From positions 1-64,000 of the forward strand of contig NZ_SJKB01000019.1 of assembly GCF_004331465.1 (NCBI RefSeq): a stretch of 64,000 nt of DNA, given 5' to 3'. The notes below the pieces were generated by a model, which worked only from the letters and a program-made list of their open reading frames with translations, was not told the DNA's origin and searched no databases. Every line of letters starts with the position of its first letter. Position 1 is the first letter of the stretch. The translations under genes and the position numbers were made by a program. The DNA comes from Kribbella pittospori (GTDB lineage: Bacteria > Actinomycetota > Actinomycetes > Propionibacteriales > Kribbellaceae). Of the stretch, positions 52,964-62,314 are shown piece by piece.

Positions 52964-53887
52964 GTGAGCAGCGACCTGCAGGTACGCGACAACCCTGAGG
53001 CACGGCAGTTCGAGGCGATTGCCGACGGACACGTCGTCGGGCACTTGAAATACCGGCAGCATGGAAAGCGCGTCATCATCACCCGCACCAGCGTCGACCC
53101 GGATCACCGGGGCGCCGGCATCGCGACCGAGCTCGTCCGCGTCGCCCTCGACGACGCCGCCGCGAAGATGCTGACGCTGACGAACTACTGCCCCTTCGTG
53201 GCGGACTACATCGCAGCCCACCCGTCGTACCGGCCCGTCGTCGACACCGAGCATCCGGGGGCGGCGCTGGTTCCGGACCGGGCACCGCGAGCCGGCGTGA
53301 ACGAGGAGAAGGCCTCGACTCCGGTGCTCGACGTACCGAAGATCGAGGGGCGGCGCATCCGTACGCCGCGCCTGCAGCTGGCCCCCTGGACCACGGACGA
53401 CGCCGCCGGGGCCCTGCGGATCTTCGGCGACGCAGAAGTTGCTCGGTGGCTCGCCCCGGCGCTGGGCCGGATCACCACCGAAGCTGAGATGCGGGATCTG
53501 CTTGCGCAATGGGTCGCCGAGGACGCGACACTGCCTGCGCCGCTCGGTCGGTGGAAGGTCGACGACGTCGAGACCGGCAAGACGATCGGCGCGGTGGCGC
53601 TGCTCCTTCTCCCGCCGTACGACGTCGACTACGAGATCGGCATCCAGATCGCGGCAGCCTACTGGGGCCGTGGCGTGGCCGCCGAGGCCGGGCATGCGCT
53701 CGCGCACTACGCCTTCGACGCCGGCGTCGATGAGGTCTTCGCTGTCTCGAGGCCGCGAAACCGACGGGCGGCGGCCGCGGCCCGTCGGATGGGAATGGAG
53801 TGGGTCGGCGAGACCGACAAGTACTACGACGTTCTGCTGGACGTCTATCGCCTGCGGCGCGGCGATCTGGACCTTCCGCTCTGGTGA
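52964..53887 (+). CDS. Tandem double-GNAT protein
   Basis: 307 residues. The first 95 residues are a COG2388-type GNAT (D-P-D-H-R-G-A-G-I-A and N-Y-C-P-F-V-A-D-Y) like the end of the divergent gene. Residues 125-307 are a RimJ-type GNAT (R-L-Q-L-A-P-W-T-T-D-D and A-Y-W-G-R-G-V-A-A-E-A). Acceptor substrates are unknown. The start is GTG at 52964, with GGAGGAG nine bases upstream; the open frame extends to 52748 through the motif at 52861. Confidence 0.88.
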   Translation: MSSDLQVRDNPEARQFEAIADGHVVGHLKYRQHGKRVIITRTSVDPDHRGAGIATELVRVALDDAAAKMLTLTNYCPFVADYIAAHPSYRPVVDTEHPGAALVPDRAPRAGVNEEKASTPVLDVPKIEGRRIRTPRLQLAPWTTDDAAGALRIFGDAEVARWLAPALGRITTEAEMRDLLAQWVAEDATLPAPLGRWKVDDVETGKTIGAVALLLLPPYDVDYEIGIQIAAAYWGRGVAAEAGHALAHYAFDAGVDEVFAVSRPRNRRAAAAARRMGMEWVGETDKYYDVLLDVYRLRRGDLDLPLW

Positions 53888-53900
53888 GGCTGTTGTGAGC

Positions 53901-54545
53901 TCAGCTGCGGGCGAAGGATTCGATGTGGTCGAGGGCCATGTCCAGCGCGACGGCCATCGGGTCGGAGTTGTGGGCGTTCTGTGCAAGCACGTAGCCCCCT
54001 TGCAGGGCGGCCAGCAGTCCAGTGCCGAGGCGTAGTGGATCCGCCTCCTCGGTGAGGACGCCGAGGACGCGGAGCCGGGCCAGGGTTTCGACGATCAGCC
54101 GCTGCCAGGCATCGAATGATGCGTTGAGCGCTTTTCGTGACTGCTCGTCGTTGTCCGACAGTTCGATCGACATTGCGCCCAGCGCGCACCCGTATGACCC
54201 GTCCTGCAGTGAGTTGGCCTGCACCAGAGCATCACGCCAGCGGCGCAGACCGCTGAGGGTTTTCACACCCCGCAGCCGCTGCTCCTCACGGGCGAGGACG
54301 AACTTCGACTGTACGTCGATCACGGCGTGGATCAGCGCGAGTTTGTCCTCGAAGTGGTCGTACAACTGGGACTTGCTGGTGCTGCTGGCCAGCCGTACGT
54401 CGTCGAGGGTTGTCGCGTTGACGCCTTTGACGTAGAACAGCCTCGCTGCAGACACGACGATCCGTGCACGGGTCTCCAGGCCGCGCGGCGTGCGGCGTGT
54501 AGTGGTGGTTCCGGGCACGGAGTCTCCCTCGGGCTTGTTGCTCAC
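53901..54545 (-). CDS. TetR-family regulator
   Basis: 214 residues: HTH (L-D-D-V-R-L-A-S-S-T-S-K-S-Q-L-Y-D-H-F) and a helical domain with G-C-A-L-G-A-M near residue 120. It starts at GTG overlapping the RidA stop (GTGA), so RidA and TetR form one operon under the promoter with the motif at 54919. Four copies of one palindrome surround this gene, which makes it the likely binder. Confidence 0.9.
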   Translation of the reverse strand: MSNKPEGDSVPGTTTTRRTPRGLETRARIVVSAARLFYVKGVNATTLDDVRLASSTSKSQLYDHFEDKLALIHAVIDVQSKFVLAREEQRLRGVKTLSGLRRWRDALVQANSLQDGSYGCALGAMSIELSDNDEQSRKALNASFDAWQRLIVETLARLRVLGVLTEEADPLRLGTGLLAALQGGYVLAQNAHNSDPMAVALDMALDHIESFARS

Positions 54546-54910
54546 TCGTCCTGTCTGGCCGCCGGGCGCGTCACCACCGCGGTGACCTCGATCTCCAGGC
54601 GGAGATCCAGCCGGATCAGTCGTGGCACCACTGCGAGCATATAAGCCGGTCGGTGAGAGACGACGTCGTTGCGAACCTTCACGTAGGTGTCGAAGTCGTC
54701 CGGGTCGGTGAGCCAGGACCGGACCTGAACGATGTCACTCAGCTCCGCTCCCGCACACCGCAGCGCCTCACGCACGTTGCCCCAGGCCAGCCGAGCCTCG
54801 TCGGCGAAGTCCTCCGGCCGGGTCCCGTCAGGTCGCAGACCCGGGGTGCCGGACAGCACCACCTGGGTCGCGCCGACCGGGAGCGTGACGTGGATGGGTC
54901 GATGACTCAC
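54542..54910 (-). CDS. RidA (YjgF) family protein
   Basis: 122 residues with the RidA trimer pattern: V-V-L-S-G-T-P-G near the start, Q-V-R-S-W-L-T-D-P-D-D-F in the middle, and a C-terminal I-E-V-T-A-V-V strand. The usual catalytic Arg (R in C-V-R/V-E-I) is not clearly present. RidA proteins hydrolyse reactive enamines/imines. It begins at GTG 54910, first gene of a two-gene operon with TetR; the motif at 54919 ends only eight bases upstream of its start. Confidence 0.88.
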   Translation of the reverse strand: MSHRPIHVTLPVGATQVVLSGTPGLRPDGTRPEDFADEARLAWGNVREALRCAGAELSDIVQVRSWLTDPDDFDTYVKVRNDVVSHRPAYMLAVVPRLIRLDLRLEIEVTAVVTRPAARQDE

Positions 54911-54918
54911 ACTAGAAG

Positions 54919-54934
54919 TGGACCATAGCGTCTA
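54919..54934. promoter_or_regulatory. Shared 16-bp palindromic motif, copy 3
   Basis: TGGACCATAGCGTCTA, directly before the RidA start. It is the weakest palindrome of the four but fits the arms. Confidence 0.5.
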
Positions 54935-55005
54935 TTTAGAGTCAATCGATCGACATTGATTTTCCCCGTAGAGAAGGACCCTCGGAGCAGGTTGTCAGGC
55001 TGTTG

Positions 55006-55021
55006 TGGTCTATATAGTCCT
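55006..55021. promoter_or_regulatory. Shared 16-bp palindromic motif, copy 4
   Basis: TGGTCTATATAGTCCT, 31 bases before the DUF427 start in an AT-rich patch that could also hold the -10 region. Confidence 0.55.
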
Positions 55022-55052
55022 TATTACACCAGCTGCCAAAGGAGAGACAGCG

Positions 55053-55367
55053 ATGCAGACAGACATCAAAGCGAGCGTCGACGGAACGCTGCTGGCCGAG
55101 GCCGCCGCCGACGCAGTGGTCGTCATCGAAGGCAGCCGCTACTTCCCGCCGGACTCCCTGGTCATCGGCACCCTCAAGCCGTCGGCGAAGCCGTACGTCT
55201 GCCCCTGGAAGGGCGCTGCAGAGTACTTCGACGTGACGACCCCGAAACACACACTTCGCGACGCCGCCTGGACCTACCCATCCCCCAAGCACTCAGCCAT
55301 CGAGCAAGTAGGCCACGACTTCACCGGCTACATAGCCTTCGACACCCACCAGGTCCAAGTCGCCTAA
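55053..55367 (+). CDS. DUF427 family protein
   Basis: 104 residues of DUF427: A-V-V-V-I-E-G-S-R-Y-F-P near residue 22, the Y-V-C-P-W-K-G block and A-W-T-Y-P-S-P near residue 70. Function unknown; the fold is a small beta barrel. The ATG has GGAGAG upstream. It is divergent from the RidA-TetR operon and carries its own motif copy at 55006. Confidence 0.9.
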   Translation: MQTDIKASVDGTLLAEAAADAVVVIEGSRYFPPDSLVIGTLKPSAKPYVCPWKGAAEYFDVTTPKHTLRDAAWTYPSPKHSAIEQVGHDFTGYIAFDTHQVQVA

Positions 55368-55567
55368 CCGCTTGGCCGGTGAGACCAGCCACCTGCTCGG
55401 TGCGAAGATCCAGTTCCTGGCCGAGATGTACCTGGTCGAGGTGGCGGAACCGGTCTTCTCACCCCCGCGATCCTGACTTGTTTGACGTGCCTCTGTTGTC
55501 GTTCGGCTCGTCTCAGGGCTGATCGCGGACTTCCCGCGCCGGCAGCTTGCGATTGGCTCTCCACTGT

Positions 55568-56437
55568 TCAAGACGCTGGACTGGGTTCGATCAGGAGACT
55601 GATGTCAAGTGCGGCAGGGGAGTGGGTCAGGGCGCCGACCGAGAGGGCGTCGACGCCGGAGGCGGCGATGCCGGCGACGCTGTTGAGAGTGATGTTGCCG
55701 GAGGCCTCGAGTCGGGAGTTGGACCCGGAGGTGTCGCGCCGCTTGACGACCAGGGTGATGTCCTCGGTGGGCATGTTGTCCAACATGATCCACTCGACCC
55801 CGCAGTCGAGTGCCTCGTGGGCCTCGGCCAGGGTGGTGACCTCGACCTCTATGGCCAGGTCCTGACCTTCCGCGGCCATGCCGTCGCGGATGCGTCGAAC
55901 GGCCGGGCGGACGCCACCTGCCGCGGCGAGATGGTTCTCCTTGAGCAGCACCATCGCGGCCAGGTCGAGCCTGTGGTTGGTCCCGCCGCCGCAGCTGACG
56001 GCGTACTTGTCCAGGGCCCGGAGACCAGGTGCCGTCTTGCGGGTATCGAGGAGCCGGACGTCATGCCCGCCGATCGCAGCGATGAAGGCCGACGTGAGGG
56101 TCGCGATGCCCGACATCCGTTGCAGAAAGTTCAGTGCCACCCGCTCACCGGTGATGATCGAGCGTGCCGGACCGCTGACCGACGCCAGCGGCTGTCCGGG
56201 CAGAACCGAGTCGCCATCACGAACAGCCGGCCGCACCATGACGGACGGGTCGGTCGCGGCGTACACCGCTTCTACGACCGACAGGCCGGCTACGCGTCCG
56301 GGCTGCTTGGCGATCATGATTCCGTCGACTCGTAGCGTCGCCGGCACGCTCCACCGCGTGGTGACGTCGTTCGCTGCATGGTCTTCAGCCAGTGCGGCCA
56401 GGACCGCGGTCCGGATCGTATCCGTCGTCAGTTGCAT
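55568..56437 (-). CDS. nadC: Nicotinate-nucleotide pyrophosphorylase (quinolinate phosphoribosyltransferase)
   Basis: 289 residues, full length. Family motifs are E-R-V-A-L-N-F-L-Q-R-M-S-G-I-A-T, D-T-R-K-T-A-P-G-L-R and C-G-G-G-T-N-H-R, which bind quinolinate and PRPP; the last is followed by the L-K-E-N-H motif. It makes nicotinate mononucleotide in de novo NAD synthesis. The usual partners nadA and nadB are not next to it, so it is either a second copy or serves quinolinate from another route (for example tryptophan breakdown). Confidence 0.95.
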   Translation of the reverse strand: MQLTTDTIRTAVLAALAEDHAANDVTTRWSVPATLRVDGIMIAKQPGRVAGLSVVEAVYAATDPSVMVRPAVRDGDSVLPGQPLASVSGPARSIITGERVALNFLQRMSGIATLTSAFIAAIGGHDVRLLDTRKTAPGLRALDKYAVSCGGGTNHRLDLAAMVLLKENHLAAAGGVRPAVRRIRDGMAAEGQDLAIEVEVTTLAEAHEALDCGVEWIMLDNMPTEDITLVVKRRDTSGSNSRLEASGNITLNSVAGIAASGVDALSVGALTHSPAALDISLLIEPSPAS

Positions 56438-56631
56438 GAGTTGCGTCAGCCTTCTCTCGTCGGTGATGGGGTCCGCGCGTCATCGCGCTCCCCGCAGTCG
56501 GTGTCCTTCCAGAGGTTTTCGCCTGATAGACGATAACTGGGAATCACGTTACCATCGTCGGCGTTTCTGCTGCCAAGAAAGGTGATCCGGCTAACGTCCG
56601 GACTGTGAGGAGAGTCGGCGGTCGGTTCAGG

Positions 56632-57468
56632 TCAGGATGCGTCCGGCAGGGGCGGGGTGTCGCCGAGGAGCCAGGTCAGGTCGAGCTCGCCTTGTCGAGT
56701 CTGGCCGCCGGCTTCGAGGAAAGCCTTCATGCGGCTCCGGGTGTCGGGAAGGGCAAGAAGCTCGTTGAAGAGGTGCGCCTCCTCCTGCAGTCCTTCGTAG
56801 CGTCCGCCGGCCGCTAGCTGGACGCTGCGCTTGGCGCGCTGGACGGCATCGGCGGGGAATCGTGCGATTCTCCTCGCCAGGGCGTCGACGAACTCCGGCA
56901 GTTGGTCGGCCGGGAGCGAGCGGTTGACCCAGCCGTAGCGTTCGGCCAGATCCGCGTCGACATCGGCGCCGCCGATGATGACCTCCAGCGCACGCGCATG
57001 ACCGATGAGGCTCGGCAGGTTCTGCGTTCCTGCCCCTCCCGGCAGGAGACCCACGGCGACCTCGAACTGACCGAGCACGGCTGAGCCCGAGGCGGCGAAC
57101 CGCATGTCCAGCGCCAGGAGGAACTCGCTGCCGGCGCCGCGTGCCCGTGCCTCCACCCGGCCGATCGTCACCTGGGGCAGTTGGCGGTAGCGCTCGAGCA
57201 GTTGATGGAAGGGCTTGAGTCCTCCGGGCCGGGTCGGAGGTGCGGTCCGGTCAAGGAGATCCTCGATGTCGTAGTGGGCCAGGAAGTAGTCGGGGTCGGC
57301 GCTTCCGAAGACGACGACACGCGTAGTGCGGTCGTGTTCGAGCACTCCGACCAGCTCGGCCAGTTGGCTCACGAGATCGGCGTCGAGGAGGTTCATGGGT
57401 GGATGGGCGAAGTCGACGTACCTGACTCCGTCTTGGTCGCGGATCCGCAGGCTTGGCAACTCAACCAT
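56632..57468 (-). CDS. Enoyl-CoA hydratase/isomerase family protein
   Basis: 278 residues of the crotonase fold. The oxyanion-hole strand is A-R-G-A-G-S-E-F-L-L and a Glu is seen at one catalytic position (Q-F-E-V-A-V-G-L-L-P). The C-terminal half (after 170) is complete. The ATG at 57468 is preferred over GTG 57471. Substrate unknown; no acyl-CoA partner genes are adjacent. Confidence 0.9.
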   Translation of the reverse strand: MVELPSLRIRDQDGVRYVDFAHPPMNLLDADLVSQLAELVGVLEHDRTTRVVVFGSADPDYFLAHYDIEDLLDRTAPPTRPGGLKPFHQLLERYRQLPQVTIGRVEARARGAGSEFLLALDMRFAASGSAVLGQFEVAVGLLPGGAGTQNLPSLIGHARALEVIIGGADVDADLAERYGWVNRSLPADQLPEFVDALARRIARFPADAVQRAKRSVQLAAGGRYEGLQEEAHLFNELLALPDTRSRMKAFLEAGGQTRQGELDLTWLLGDTPPLPDAS

Positions 57469-57614
57469 CACTGGACACCACTGGAGATTGCTTCGAATTT
57501 AGAGGCACACCAGGATCCTAGCCATGCTGCTTCGGAAATAGAAGAGGCCCTTCCTGGCGCCGGCGTGATTCTCGTTGTGCCGTTGCGGATCACGATTCCT
57601 CCTACGATGGCCGG

Positions 57615-58562
57615 GTGACGGTGTTGCTCTCTCGCTCAGATCTGATCTCCCTGCTCGACGTGGACACGTGCATTCAGGGACTGCGCAACGGCTTCCTCGA
57701 AGCGCCGGCCGTTGTTGACGCCCAACGAGTCCGTAGCGGACTGCCCGGGCCTGGTACGGCGACAGTCCTCATTCCTGGGTTGGTCACGAATATTCCTGCC
57801 TACACGGTGAAGACCAATGCGAAATTCCCTGCTGCACGGCCGGCGCTTCGGGGGGTCGTCTGCCTGCACGACGCAGCCAACGGAGAGCTCCTGGCCGTGC
57901 TGGACTCCGCGACCGTGACCGCTTGGCGAACAGGGCTGGCTGCTGCCATCGGCACCGACGTGTTGGCACGCGCGAGTGCCGGATCGCTTGCGGTCATTGG
58001 CGCCGGGGCGCAGGCCGAACTGGTGCTCCGTGGTCTCACCGCACTTCGCCCGATCCATCGGCTCGTGGTTTGTGATCTCGATCCAGTACGTGCACGTTCC
58101 TTTGCGGAGCGGCACGGAACTGGTCGGCTGGTGGAGATTGCCGCGGATGCCCGGACTGCGGCGCGCGAGGCGGACATTGTCATTCTCGCCACCTGGTCGC
58201 GCGACCCCCTGCTCGATGTCGGGGACGTGGACCCGGGGACGCACATCACCTCCCTGGGCGCTGACGAGCCAGGCAAGGCGGAACTCTCCGCCGAGTTGCT
58301 CAGATCCGCGCACATCGTCGTCGACGACACCCGGCTCGCTGTCAGCTCTGGAGCCTTGGGCACCGCCGGGCTCTGCGAGGCGGATGCCGCCGGTGAGCTC
58401 GGAGAGATCCTGGCGGGTCGCGACGCCGGGCGGACTTCGGAAGCCGAGGTCACCGTGTATACCCCGGTTGGCCTTCCCTGGCAGGATCTCGCTCTGTCCT
58501 GGATCGCCTACCAGCGAGCTGTGCAGACAGACGTCGGGCAGAGATTCGACTTCCTCACCTGA
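57615..58562 (+). CDS. Ornithine cyclodeaminase / mu-crystallin family protein
   Basis: 315 residues with a dimerisation domain then a Rossmann domain (V-I-G-A-G-A-Q-A near 130). The family includes ornithine cyclodeaminase, alanine dehydrogenase of archaeal type and ketimine reductases, and the substrate cannot be told from the sequence; S-L-G-A-D-E-P-G-K is the usual conserved block. The start is GTG at 57615. Confidence 0.9.
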   Translation: MTVLLSRSDLISLLDVDTCIQGLRNGFLEAPAVVDAQRVRSGLPGPGTATVLIPGLVTNIPAYTVKTNAKFPAARPALRGVVCLHDAANGELLAVLDSATVTAWRTGLAAAIGTDVLARASAGSLAVIGAGAQAELVLRGLTALRPIHRLVVCDLDPVRARSFAERHGTGRLVEIAADARTAAREADIVILATWSRDPLLDVGDVDPGTHITSLGADEPGKAELSAELLRSAHIVVDDTRLAVSSGALGTAGLCEADAAGELGEILAGRDAGRTSEAEVTVYTPVGLPWQDLALSWIAYQRAVQTDVGQRFDFLT

Positions 58563-58641
58563 TCAACACATCGTCCCGGAGACCAACATTGCGGGCGAGT
58601 CCAGACCCGACCTGCGACGATGGCGAGTAGTGGAACGCGGG

Positions 58642-58980
58642 TCATCGACGGCGAGTGTTCGCTGCCCATCTCGTTGCCCACGCATCGAGCGGGAGCAGAT
58701 GCCCCAGTAGCGATCTGCCCTGGCTCGTGAGGAGATAGCCCTCTCCCAAGTGGGTGATCAGCCCGGCTTCATCAAGGTCACGCAGGCGCGTGGTGAGCAC
58801 GCTGGAGGAGATGTCGCCGCAGCGGGACTGGAGTCCCCGGAACGTCTGCGGGGTCGAGTCCCGAAGTTCCCACATCACGCGGAGCGTCCACCGGCGCCCG
58901 AGCAGGTCGAGCAGGGCCATGATCGGCCGGCCCGTGCGTGAGCCACGCGCCGGACGGCCCGGCAGCGGTGTGGGTGGCAT
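58642..58980 (-). CDS. HxlR-family regulator
   Basis: 112 residues with the MarR-like winged HTH of HxlR: L-L-G-R-R-W-T-L-R-V-M-W-E-L and I-S-S-S-V-L-T-T-R-L-R-D-L. The first Cys of HxlR redox sensors is missing. The ATG at 58980 has GAAGGGA upstream; an open frame extends to 59019. Confidence 0.88.
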   Translation of the reverse strand: MPPTPLPGRPARGSRTGRPIMALLDLLGRRWTLRVMWELRDSTPQTFRGLQSRCGDISSSVLTTRLRDLDEAGLITHLGEGYLLTSQGRSLLGHLLPLDAWATRWAANTRRR

Positions 58981-59244
58981 TCGTTTCCCTTCTGAGGTAC
59001 GAGGGCCCTGCGAGACCATTGTTCACCACTACGGCGCGAGCGGGCGCCGTCGACGACTGTCGCGGCATGGCGGACCTCCTTGCTTCGATTACCGAAGCGG
59101 CATACGCTACCAGCGGCGCGGGTCGGGCGGATGCGGCTGGGTCGCGGGGAGATTTCTTCGGGGGCGTGTCGATCTGCGGGGCGCTCGTTCGACCAGTGGG
59201 TGCGTGAGGGCCGAGAGGCGGTCCCGGCGGACGAGGAGAGCGCG

Positions 59245-59661
59245 ATGCCGAAGTACATGCTGATCATGCGGGGCACCGACGAGTCGAACGCGGCGATGAT
59301 GGCCAACATCGACGAGATGATGACCACGACCCGCCAGTTCATCGAGGACATGTTCAAGGCCGGCGTCTACGTCGCGGCCGAAGGGCTGGACGATCCGAGC
59401 CTCGGCGTCGTGGTCGACTTCAGCGGTGAGGCCCCGGTGGTCACGGACGGGCCGTACGGGGAGACCAAGGAACTGTTCGGAGGCTTCTTCCTGCTCGATG
59501 TCGCCTCGAAGGAGGAGGCGGTCGAGTGGGCCAAGCGGGTTCCGGCGGCCCGCGGGTCCAAGATCGAGGTACGGCGGGTGCCGGGGGAGGACGAGGTCCC
59601 GCAGGACAGCGGGGAGTTCGTCAAGGAAGGGGCCTCGCGCGAGAGCGACGGCCAGAGCTGA
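59245..59661 (+). CDS. YCII-related (DGPF domain) protein
   Basis: 138 residues, YCII domain with T-D-G-P-Y-G-E-T-K-E, the DGPF motif variant, and a C-terminal extension. GAGGAG is five bases before the ATG; the stop overlaps the sigma start (TGATG). DGPF proteins are the standard partner of ECF42 sigma factors. Confidence 0.93.
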   Translation: MPKYMLIMRGTDESNAAMMANIDEMMTTTRQFIEDMFKAGVYVAAEGLDDPSLGVVVDFSGEAPVVTDGPYGETKELFGGFFLLDVASKEEAVEWAKRVPAARGSKIEVRRVPGEDEVPQDSGEFVKEGASRESDGQS

Positions 59662-60875
59662 TGAGTGCGGCCGAGGTCGAGGCTGTCTGGCGGATCGAGT
59701 CGGCGCGGATCGTCGCCGCGCTGACCCGGTTCACCGGCGATTTCGGCCTGGCCGAGGATGCCGCCCAGGAGGCGGTGGCCGAGGCGCTGGTGTCGTGGCC
59801 GCGCACCCCTCCGGTCGATCCGGCCGGCTGGCTGATGGCCACGGCCCGGCGGCGGGCGATCGACGCGATCCGCCGCCGTACCGCTCTGAAGGACCGGTAC
59901 GCCGTGCTTGCGGCTGACCCGGTGGTCGACGAGGAGATCGATCCCGACCGGATCGACGACGACATCCTGGCGCTGATGTTCATCAGCTGCCACCCGGTGC
60001 TCTCCCGCGAGGCCCGGGTGGCGCTGACCCTGCGCGTGGTCGCCGGTCTGTCCACTGAACAGATCGCCCGGGCGTTCCTGGTACCTATACCGACTGTGCA
60101 GGCCCGCATCACCCGGGCGAAGAAGACGATCGCGGCGGCCGGGGTGCCGTTCGAGTTGCCGCCGGCCGATGAGCGCCGCGAACGGCTGGGCGGCGTACTC
60201 AGCGTCGTGTATGTGATCTTCACCGAGGGGTCGACGGCCACGTCGGGAGACCAGCTACTACGTCCTGACGCGGCGTACGAGGCGATCCGATTGGCGCGAA
60301 CTCTGGCCGCGCTGCAGCCGGACGAGCCGGAGGTACACGGTCTGCTCGCGCTGTGCGAGCTGACGGCAGCGCGGTTCCCTGCTCGGACCGGGCCGGATGG
60401 TACGCCGATCTTGCTGGCCGACCAGGACCGGCAGCGTTGGGACTTCTCGGCGGTCCAGCGTGGGCTGGCCGCGCTGGCCAAGGCATCGGTTCGCGGGCTC
60501 GGTCCGTACGGCCTGCAGGCTGCGATCGCCGCCGTTCACGCGTCGGCTCCGTCGGTGGAGGCAACCGACTGGGACCGGATCGTGGTGCTCTACGAGGCGC
60601 TCGGCCGGGTCGCGCCGTCGCCGGTGGTCGAGCTCAACCGGGCCGTCGCCGTGGCCATGGCCTCGGGTCCGGCACACGCCCTGGCCATCGTGGATGAGCT
60701 GATCGCGTCGGACCGGCTGCCCGGTTCGCATCTGGTTCCGACCGTACGCGGTGAGCTGCTGACCCGCCTCGGTCGGCGACCGGAGGCCCGCGCCGAGCTG
60801 GAGCTGGCGGCCCGGCTGTGCACCAACCAGCGCGAACGCTCAGTCCTGCTCCGCAAGGCCGCTGCGCTGGACTGA
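59661..60875 (+). CDS. ECF42-type sigma factor with C-terminal TPR-like domain
   Basis: 404 residues. Sigma regions 2 and 4 (about 1-170: D-A-A-Q-E-A-V-A-E-A, and L-S-T-E-Q-I-A-R-A-F-L-V) are followed by a long helical domain of about 220 residues (Y-V-I-F-T-E-G, G-L-L-A-L, V-V-E-L-N-R-A-V-A-V), as in ECF42. In Streptomyces this domain is needed for activity and replaces an anti-sigma factor. The 3' end overlaps the convergent serine hydrolase by 36 bases. Confidence 0.94.
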   Translation: MSAAEVEAVWRIESARIVAALTRFTGDFGLAEDAAQEAVAEALVSWPRTPPVDPAGWLMATARRRAIDAIRRRTALKDRYAVLAADPVVDEEIDPDRIDDDILALMFISCHPVLSREARVALTLRVVAGLSTEQIARAFLVPIPTVQARITRAKKTIAAAGVPFELPPADERRERLGGVLSVVYVIFTEGSTATSGDQLLRPDAAYEAIRLARTLAALQPDEPEVHGLLALCELTAARFPARTGPDGTPILLADQDRQRWDFSAVQRGLAALAKASVRGLGPYGLQAAIAAVHASAPSVEATDWDRIVVLYEALGRVAPSPVVELNRAVAVAMASGPAHALAIVDELIASDRLPGSHLVPTVRGELLTRLGRRPEARAELELAARLCTNQRERSVLLRKAAALD

Positions 60876-61853
60876 CGTCTCCAGTGTGAGAGCGATCGGC
60901 CAGGCGCCGGGGGAGGTGTTCGACAGCACGGTCCAGGTGGTGCCGGTGTGTGGGTCGTGCGCGGACTTGAACGACGCGCCTGCGTCGTACCCGGTCAGCA
61001 TCACAGTGTCGGTGCTCTCGTGCAGCCAGAAGCCGAGGCCGTAACGCCTGGATTTCTCGGGTACGTCGCGACGCGGCCGGACGACCTCTTCGACGGAATC
61101 CACGATGTCGCCGGCGAACAGCGCGCGCCAGAAGGTGGACATGTCGGCGGCGGTGGTGTGGATGCCACCGTCGCCGGTGGCCAGCACCGGTAGGTGGAAG
61201 ACGTTGGAACGGTCGACTCCGTCCAACGGCAGGTAGCCCACGGCCGCGTCGGCGGGCAGCTCGTCGGAGCGGAGGAAGCCGGTCCTGGTCATGCCGGCGG
61301 GGCGGAGCACGCGCTCCCGGACCAGATCGTGGTAGCCGACGCCGCTGGCCCGCTCCGCCAGCAGGGCAAGGACCACGAAACCACCGTTGCAGTAGGCGAA
61401 CCGCTCACCGGCGCGGAACTTGGTGGGATGTCCGTCCAGCAGGGGCAGGAAAGCCTCCGTGGTCGTCAGCTCGTGCGCCGCGCCGACAAAGTAGTCGGTG
61501 ATCTCGGTGTCGGCCTCTTCGTCCAGATAGTCACCGATGCCGGAGGTGTGCGTGAGGAGATGTTCGACGGTCACGTCGTCCGCGATCAACGGAAGATCGT
61601 TGCCGAGCAGGGATCGGGCGGTGGTGCTCAGCTCCAGCGCACCGTCCTGCACCAGCGAAAGCACGGCCAGGGCGGTGAAACCTTTGCTGCCGCTGGCGAT
61701 GCCGAATCTGGTGTCCAGCGAGTTCGGAACCTGGTAGGCGCGATTGGCCAGCCCATAGGCCTTTGCGAACTCAACCTCGCCGCCCCGGTCAACCCAGACC
61801 ACACCGGAAAACCCGGTCTCCTCAGCAATCTTGTCAATCTCCCCCTGCGCCAT
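60840..61853 (-). CDS. Serine hydrolase, beta-lactamase family (class C type)
   Basis: 337 residues. S-x-x-K motif S-G-S-K, Y-x-N motif Y-C-N (F-A-Y-C-N-G-G) and the C-terminal third block near T-G-Y-D-A-G. No signal peptide. It belongs to the esterase/peptidase group with unknown substrate. The sequence is more distant from the protein at 30022 than the two motifs suggest. Confidence 0.9.
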   Translation of the reverse strand: MAQGEIDKIAEETGFSGVVWVDRGGEVEFAKAYGLANRAYQVPNSLDTRFGIASGSKGFTALAVLSLVQDGALELSTTARSLLGNDLPLIADDVTVEHLLTHTSGIGDYLDEEADTEITDYFVGAAHELTTTEAFLPLLDGHPTKFRAGERFAYCNGGFVVLALLAERASGVGYHDLVRERVLRPAGMTRTGFLRSDELPADAAVGYLPLDGVDRSNVFHLPVLATGDGGIHTTAADMSTFWRALFAGDIVDSVEEVVRPRRDVPEKSRRYGLGFWLHESTDTVMLTGYDAGASFKSAHDPHTGTTWTVLSNTSPGAWPIALTLETSVQRSGLAEQD

Positions 61854-61930
61854 GGCCGCACACTAACCCAACCGGCGCAATTTCCGGGTCGCTGCCTGCC
61901 TGTACGCCGTGAGCCACGCGCAACGCTCGA

Positions 61931-62314
61931 TCAGTTGTCGTACTCGAGGGTCAGAACGCCCTGGGTCGCCTCGGTCGCGTGGCCGGTGATGCCGGCCAGG
62001 TCGCCCGTCCCGGAATGCGGCACGATCGTTCCGAACGTCGAGTGATGGTCCCCGTCGGCCAGTCCGCCGTGCTGGATCACGAAGCTTCCCGTTCTCCCGT
62101 TCAAGCTGCCGACCACCCGCTCGGACGCGAGAAAGCCGTTGCCCTCGGCGCCGCGAACAGCCAGGACCTCGGCAACTCCGGTCCCCTCGATGGCACCGGA
62201 GTACCGCTTGCTGATCGTGATCCGAACCAACTTCGGCCCCTCGGCAGGCTCGTCGTACGGCGTCTCCGTCCAGTCGACAATCTCAAACTTGGCCTCAATG
62301 GTCTGTGAACTCAT
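61931..62314 (-). CDS. DUF3224 family protein
   Basis: 127 residues with a small beta-barrel pattern (G-S-F-V-I-Q-H-G-G and D-L-A-G-I-T-G-H-A). Function unknown. Confidence 0.88.
   Translation of the reverse strand: MSSQTIEAKFEIVDWTETPYDEPAEGPKLVRITISKRYSGAIEGTGVAEVLAVRGAEGNGFLASERVVGSLNGRTGSFVIQHGGLADGDHHSTFGTIVPHSGTGDLAGITGHATEATQGVLTLEYDN

Noticed and set aside
56530..56575. Possible inverted repeat upstream of nadC (ACGATAAC ... GTTACCATCGT)
   Set aside because: The arms pair only with a two-base bulge; too weak to call an operator.
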